A stretch of DNA of 56,315 nt from an uncultured Bacteroidales bacterium (GTDB lineage: Bacteria; Bacteroidota; Bacteroidia; Bacteroidales; F082): assembly GCA_905234765.1 (NCBI GenBank), contig CAJOIF010000008.1:1-56315 (forward strand), given 5' to 3'. Made by a program: the position numbers and the translations under genes. The notes under the pieces were generated by a model. The model was not told the origin of the DNA. It saw nothing but the letters and a program-made list of their open reading frames with translations, and did no database searches. Shown piece by piece: positions 52,880 to 56,315 of this stretch (its first letter is position 1; every line of letters starts with the position of its first letter).

Positions 52880-54022
52880 ATGAATTTCGACCTAACGAAA
52901 GAGCAGGAAGCCCTCCGCCAGCGTGTGCGCGACTTCGCCGAACAGGAAGTGAAACCCGTTGCCCGTGAAAATGACGAAAACCAACATTTTGATGTCAGCC
53001 TGACCCTCAAAATGGCCGAACTGGGTTTGTTGGGCATGACCGTCCCGAAAGAGTATGGCGGTCAAGGTCTTGACAATCTGAGTTATATCATTGCGGTGGA
53101 GGAACTGGCTCGTGTGGACGGCTCTACGGCTGCCACCATCGCTGCCGACAATTCGCTGGGTATCGGTCCCATCAAGGACTATGGCACCGAGGAACAGAAG
53201 CGCAAGTATTTGCCCCAGCTCTGCAAAGACCGTCTTTGGGGCTTCGGCCTGACCGAAGAAGACGCTGGCAGCGACTCGCGCGGCACCAAGACGACCGCCA
53301 AGTTTGACGGCACGTTCTGGCACCTCAACGGCTCCAAGATCTTCATCACCAACAGCGCAACACCGATTTCCCTTGGCACGACGGTGCAAGCCGTTTCAGG
53401 CGAGAAGGATGGCAAACCGGAGTTCACCGCCTTATTGGTCGAAAACAAGAAGGAAGGCTTCACGCAGACGCCTATGCACGACAAGATGATGTGGCGTGCC
53501 TCCAACACGGGTAAGCTGATTTTCAACGATGTACGTCTCTCTGAAGACTGCATTCTCGGCAAGCCTGGCGAGGGTTCCCACATCATGCTCGCCACTCTCG
53601 ACTCGGGCCGTCTTTCCATTGCGGCTATGGGTTTGGGTTGTGCGCAAGGTGCCTATGAGATGGCCTTGGCCTACTCCAAGAAACGTGTGCAGTTCGGCAA
53701 GCCGGTGTGCAAGTTCCAGGCCGTCGGTTTCAAGTTGGCAGATATGGCCATGAAGATTGAGGCGGCAAGAGGGCTGCTCTATCGCGCTTGTTGGCTGAAA
53801 GACCAGCATCGTCCCTTCGGAATGGAGGCTGCTATGGCGAAGCTCTATTGCTCCGAAGTGGCTGCCGAGGTTTGTGACAACGCCGTCCAGGTGATGGGTG
53901 GACACGGCCTGTTGAAGGAGTTCGACATGGAACGTTTCTACCGCGACCAACGCATCCTCCAAATCGGCGAAGGCACGTCAGAAATCCTCCGTTTGGTCAT
54001 CTCTCGGGCTATCGGTTGCTGA
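52880..54022 (+). CDS. Acyl-CoA dehydrogenase
   Basis: This 380-residue FAD-dependent dehydrogenase introduces a double bond into acyl-CoA, passing electrons to ETF. It has the family segments FGLTEEDAGSDSRGTKTTAK, MHDKMMWRASNTGKLIFNDVRL, YSKKRVQFGKPVCKFQAV, QVMGGHGLLKEFDMERFYRDQRI and the catalytic Glu364 in IGEGTSEILR. The Glu position places it with short/medium-chain and butyryl-CoA-type enzymes rather than isovaleryl-type, whose base lies on another helix. Length is standard. The gene follows the biotin carboxylase by 168 bp, a gap filled by a repeat element. Confidence 0.93.
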   Translation: MNFDLTKEQEALRQRVRDFAEQEVKPVARENDENQHFDVSLTLKMAELGLLGMTVPKEYGGQGLDNLSYIIAVEELARVDGSTAATIAADNSLGIGPIKDYGTEEQKRKYLPQLCKDRLWGFGLTEEDAGSDSRGTKTTAKFDGTFWHLNGSKIFITNSATPISLGTTVQAVSGEKDGKPEFTALLVENKKEGFTQTPMHDKMMWRASNTGKLIFNDVRLSEDCILGKPGEGSHIMLATLDSGRLSIAAMGLGCAQGAYEMALAYSKKRVQFGKPVCKFQAVGFKLADMAMKIEAARGLLYRACWLKDQHRPFGMEAAMAKLYCSEVAAEVCDNAVQVMGGHGLLKEFDMERFYRDQRILQIGEGTSEILRLVISRAIGC

Positions 54023-54041
54023 TGTGAAGTTAGCTTCCCAC

Positions 54042-54147
54042 GTCATACCGACCGAAGGGAGTGTATCTATGGGAGGCACTTCAAGAAGTCGGACTAATCA
54101 AGCCGGTTTTGTCAGCATAGATACTCTCGGCTTCGCCTCGGTATGAC
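54042..54147. repeat. Paired-hairpin intergenic repeat (GTCATACCGA type)
   Basis: GTCATACCGA (54042-54051) and TCGGTATGAC (54138-54147) are perfect inverted ends. The inner stem GTATCTATG / CATAGATAC (54063-54071 with 54116-54124) is also perfect. A short ACTTC-AA-GAAGT palindrome lies in the centre. The plan equals that of 10-100 and 35453-35534. Confidence 0.75.
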
Positions 54148-54231
54148 ATTCCGCCAAAACCTCTATAATACCTACTATCCAACACTTTATTTTTCCTCAT
54201 TTTTCTTGTTGTTTTATTCCACAAAAACACT

Positions 54232-54239
54232 TACTTTTG
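54232..54239 (+). promoter_or_regulatory. -7 element for the metallopeptidase lipoprotein
   Basis: TACTTTTG matches TAnnTTTG with a TTG about 23 bp upstream; the chosen ATG at 54278 is 38 bp downstream. Confidence 0.5.
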
Positions 54240-54277
54240 CATCCGAAATAAAAAAACGATTAAACTGTTTTAATACA

Positions 54278-55918
54278 ATGAAAATCAAGTATTTACCAAT
54301 CATTGCAGTGGTGGCTCTCGTGCTCACTTCCTGCGACAACAAGAATGTTGAACAGCCCGAAGAACCTGTTCAAGCCCAAAACCTGTCTGACAAGTACGCC
54401 GAGTACACCCTGACGACCAACATCAGCCACCTCAGCGAGAACGAAAAAGAGATGCTTCCGCTGCTTTTCGAAGCCGCCGACATCATGGACAACCTGTTCT
54501 GGTGCGAGAACTACGGCGACAAGGAAGCCCTCATGGCCCAGATTGGCGACAACGAAGACCTGAAGAAGATGGCCAGTATCGCCTACGGCCCTTGGGATGG
54601 TCTCAATGGCAACAAATCCTTCGTGGAAGGTGTCGGCGAGAAACCCGCCGGCGCACAGTTCTATCCCATCGACATGACCGAGGAAGAATGGAACGCTTTC
54701 GATGACCCGAACAAGACCAGCCAGTACACCATGATTGTCCGCGACGAGAACGGTGCGCTGAAGTGCGTGTGGTATCACGACTACTTCGCCGAGCAAATCA
54801 AGAAAGCCGCCTCGCTGCTGGATGACGCCTCCGAACTCGCTGGCGACGAGGAGTTTGCCGAATACCTCCGTCTCCGCGCCAAAGCCCTCCGCACCGACGA
54901 CTATCTCGAGAGCGACATGCAATGGATGGATGTGCGCAACAACAATATCGACATGGTGATTGGCCCCATCGAGAACTACACCGACGCCCGTTTTGGCATC
55001 AAGGCCTCGCACGAAGCCTTCATCCTTGTCAAGGATCAGGAATGGACCAAGCAACTGGCCCGCTATGCCGCTTTCGTGCCCGAGCTCCAGAAGCAGCTGC
55101 CTGTGCCGGAAGAATACAAAAAAGAAGTGCCTGGCTCTGATGTTGACTTGGCCGCCTACGATGTGGTGTACTATGCTGGCGACTGCAATGCCAATAGCAA
55201 GACCATTGCCATCAACCTGCCCAACGATGAGCGTGTGCAGCTGCAGCGTGGCACCCGCAAGCTCCAACTCAAGAATGCCATGCAGGCCAAGTTCGACAAG
55301 ATTTTGGAACCCATCGCCAAGGAGTTGATGACTCCTGAATCGATGGAACACATCAAGTTTGACGCCTTCTTCGCCAACGTGATGTTCCATGAGACCGCCC
55401 ACGGCATGGGCATCAAGAACACCATCACTGGTAAGGGCACCGTTCACAGTGCTTTGGGCAACCAATACAATGCCATCGAAGAAGCCAAGGCCGATGTCTT
55501 GGGTCTCTACCTTGTCACTAAGCTGGCCGAGATGGGTGTGTACACCAACACCACGATGGAAGACAACTACACCACCTTCATGGCCGGCATCTTCCGCTCT
55601 GTGCGTTTCGGTGCCGCCAGTGCCCATGGTAAGGCCAACATGCTTACCTTCAACTACTTCCAGAACGAAGGAGCCTTCGTCCGCAATGAGGAAGGCCACT
55701 ATGCCATCGACTTCGAAAAGATGAAGGTGGCTGTGGAGAAGCTGGCGGGCGACATCCTCAAGCACCAAGGCGACGGCGACTACGAGGCCACCAAGGCCTG
55801 GATGGGTGAGAATTGCGTCATCCGTCCCGAGCTGCAGGCCGACCTCGACCGCGTCAACGCCGCTGGCATCCCCACCGACATCTATTTCAACATGGGCCCG
55901 CAGGTGCTGCTGAAATAA
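54278..55918 (+). CDS. M49-like (dipeptidyl peptidase III-type) metallopeptidase lipoprotein
   Basis: This 546-residue lipoprotein has a lipobox LVLTSCDN with C19. The zinc site is HETAH (371-375), followed by EEAKAD (401-406), the second glutamate motif of the M49 family. Classical dipeptidyl peptidase III uses a longer HExxxH motif, so this protein belongs to the HExxH-bearing branch, sometimes annotated simply as Zn-dependent hydrolase. The segment IGPIENYTDARFGIKASHEAF is family-typical. The ATG at 54278 yields the lipoprotein signal; the open frame extends upstream through the promoter and repeat. It probably trims peptides in the periplasm or at the surface. Confidence 0.82.
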   Translation: MKIKYLPIIAVVALVLTSCDNKNVEQPEEPVQAQNLSDKYAEYTLTTNISHLSENEKEMLPLLFEAADIMDNLFWCENYGDKEALMAQIGDNEDLKKMASIAYGPWDGLNGNKSFVEGVGEKPAGAQFYPIDMTEEEWNAFDDPNKTSQYTMIVRDENGALKCVWYHDYFAEQIKKAASLLDDASELAGDEEFAEYLRLRAKALRTDDYLESDMQWMDVRNNNIDMVIGPIENYTDARFGIKASHEAFILVKDQEWTKQLARYAAFVPELQKQLPVPEEYKKEVPGSDVDLAAYDVVYYAGDCNANSKTIAINLPNDERVQLQRGTRKLQLKNAMQAKFDKILEPIAKELMTPESMEHIKFDAFFANVMFHETAHGMGIKNTITGKGTVHSALGNQYNAIEEAKADVLGLYLVTKLAEMGVYTNTTMEDNYTTFMAGIFRSVRFGAASAHGKANMLTFNYFQNEGAFVRNEEGHYAIDFEKMKVAVEKLAGDILKHQGDGDYEATKAWMGENCVIRPELQADLDRVNAAGIPTDIYFNMGPQVLLK

Positions 55919-55930
55919 ATGATTACGCAT

Positions 55931-55957
55931 GTAGAGACGCGGCCGCCGCGTCTCTAC
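55931..55957. repeat. Perfect 12-bp hairpin of the GTAGAGACGCGG family
   Basis: GTAGAGACGCGG (55931-55942) pairs perfectly with CCGCGTCTCTAC (55946-55957) across CCG. It starts 12 bp after the peptidase stop and may act as its transcript end, followed by an A-rich stretch. This word class is a common dispersed intergenic repeat. Confidence 0.75.
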
Positions 55958-56140
55958 GGCACCACGAAAAAAAAATGAAAAAAATCACAAACCGACTAAG
56001 GGTAAAACCGATATTAATAGTCTTATAGGTGTCTAGACAACAAAAACAACGCGTTTACTATGCATTCGAATGTCCTTTTCATGCTTAGGAAAATCGGTTA
56101 CGCTGTGCCTTTTGGCATGGGCGCATTTCTTGTTTTATCA

Positions 56141-56186
56141 CCCGCGAACTCTCGGTCTCGCGTCTCGCGTCCCGAAGTATCGCGTC
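56141..56186. repeat. GTCTCGCGTC-type repeat block
   Basis: The segment includes CTCGGTCTCGCGTCTCGCGTCCCGAAGT. Its reverse complement resembles the GGGACGCGGGACGCGAG run in the pta leader at 37827-37901, pointing to a shared low-complexity repeat family. Confidence 0.6.
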
Positions 56187-56238
56187 AAAAATTGAACAAT
56201 TTATCAATTCACTCAATTATTAACCAATTCAATTCATT

Positions 56239-56315
56239 ATGAAAAAGAAAGTATTTTCTTTGATGATGACGCTTTTGCTTGCCTTTGTGGGCATTGCAAG
56301 AGCGGACGAACTGAC
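56239..56315 (+). CDS. Start of a secreted protein, cut by the window edge
   Basis: An ATG at 56239 opens a frame that reads to the end of the window without a stop. The 25 visible codons give a signal peptide: basic start MKKK, hydrophobic core VFSLMMTLLLAFVGIA, and a likely cleavage site RA-DEL. The product's identity cannot be seen. A T9SS cargo protein is plausible from the local pattern. Confidence 0.7.
   Translation, partial: MKKKVFSLMMTLLLAFVGIARADEL

Larger units (their letters stand above)
55919..56238. other. 320-base intergenic region before the last gene
   Basis: It holds a 12-bp hairpin at 55931-55957, a block with related CGGTCTCGCGTCTCGCGTCC words at 56141-56186, an inverted AACCGAT/ATCGGTT pair, and a CAATT-rich tract (about 56190-56235). 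No clear TAnnTTTG promoter and no convincing gene were seen; a 60-codon open frame at 56060-56242 has no protein-like features. Confidence 0.6.

Noticed and set aside
54293..55930. 545-codon open frame on the minus strand
   Set aside because: It lies exactly opposite the M49-like lipoprotein gene, which has a lipobox and zinc motifs. Its product is rich in V, H, G and L without domains, as expected from antisense of a biased gene.
56060..56242. 60-codon open frame before the last gene
   Set aside because: It crosses repeat words and has no promoter, domain or conserved pattern; it overlaps the start of the real secreted protein.

Overview
This 56.3 kb window looks like a chromosomal segment of a member of the Bacteroidota, most likely order Bacteroidales. 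The signs are: many TAnnTTTG -7 promoter elements placed 20-130 bp before start codons and almost no Shine-Dalgarno signals; four secreted proteins with type IX secretion (T9SS) C-terminal sorting domains; a GldB lipoprotein; outer-membrane beta-barrel proteins of the PorT-like family; a TonB-dependent receptor with a carboxypeptidase-regulatory N-terminus; and a complete Bat (Bacteroides aerotolerance) operon. Species cannot be fixed from the sequence alone. No rRNA, tRNA, CRISPR array, insertion sequence or prophage was seen.

Layout. 1-8.2 kb: a cysteate-synthase-like PLP enzyme, a DUF559 protein, a T9SS cargo protein, then an EF-G gene flanked by two paralogous AAA ATPases, each preceded by palindromic operator-like DNA. 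8.2-16.7 kb: a secreted sialidase, a RhuM/phospholipase-D-like fusion overlapping comM, a cinA-gldB pair, and a nucleoside phosphorylase. 16.8-19.8 kb: three outer-membrane proteins. 19.9-23.0 kb: two M24B peptidases separated by an orphan HigA-type regulator. 23.1-28.4 kb: a TonB-dependent receptor, rpmB, and a C10 cysteine protease exported by T9SS. 28.6-35.0 kb: an unassigned membrane protein, ettA, two GT4 glycosyltransferases and an LptF/LptG permease in one leftward gene string. 35.1-37.8 kb: a PAS-fold protein and the pta-ackA acetate pathway. 38.1-47.5 kb: the Bat operon (moxR, DUF58, an extra membrane protein, batA, batB, batC, batD, batE). 47.6-56.3 kb: a 993-residue T9SS propeller protein, a biotin carboxylase/biotin carrier protein with an acyl-CoA dehydrogenase, an M49-like metallopeptidase lipoprotein, and the first codons of another secreted protein.

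Together the genes describe an anaerobe or microaerophile that makes acetate by Pta-AckA, exports hydrolases (protease, sialidase) through T9SS, and builds its envelope with LPS-type transport and glycosyltransferases. Intergenic spaces are populated by several families of hairpin-forming repeats, some inside mRNA leaders and one apparently absorbed into a coding sequence.

The most unusual points are: a BatC whose TPR domain is followed by four tandem ~75-residue beta-type repeats and a glutamine-rich tract; the RhuM/PLD fusion translationally overlapping comM; the paired AAA ATPases with distinct palindromic operators around a solitary EF-G gene; and the cysteate-synthase-like gene, which hints at sulfonolipid synthesis. 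No proof of an entirely new system is possible from sequence alone.
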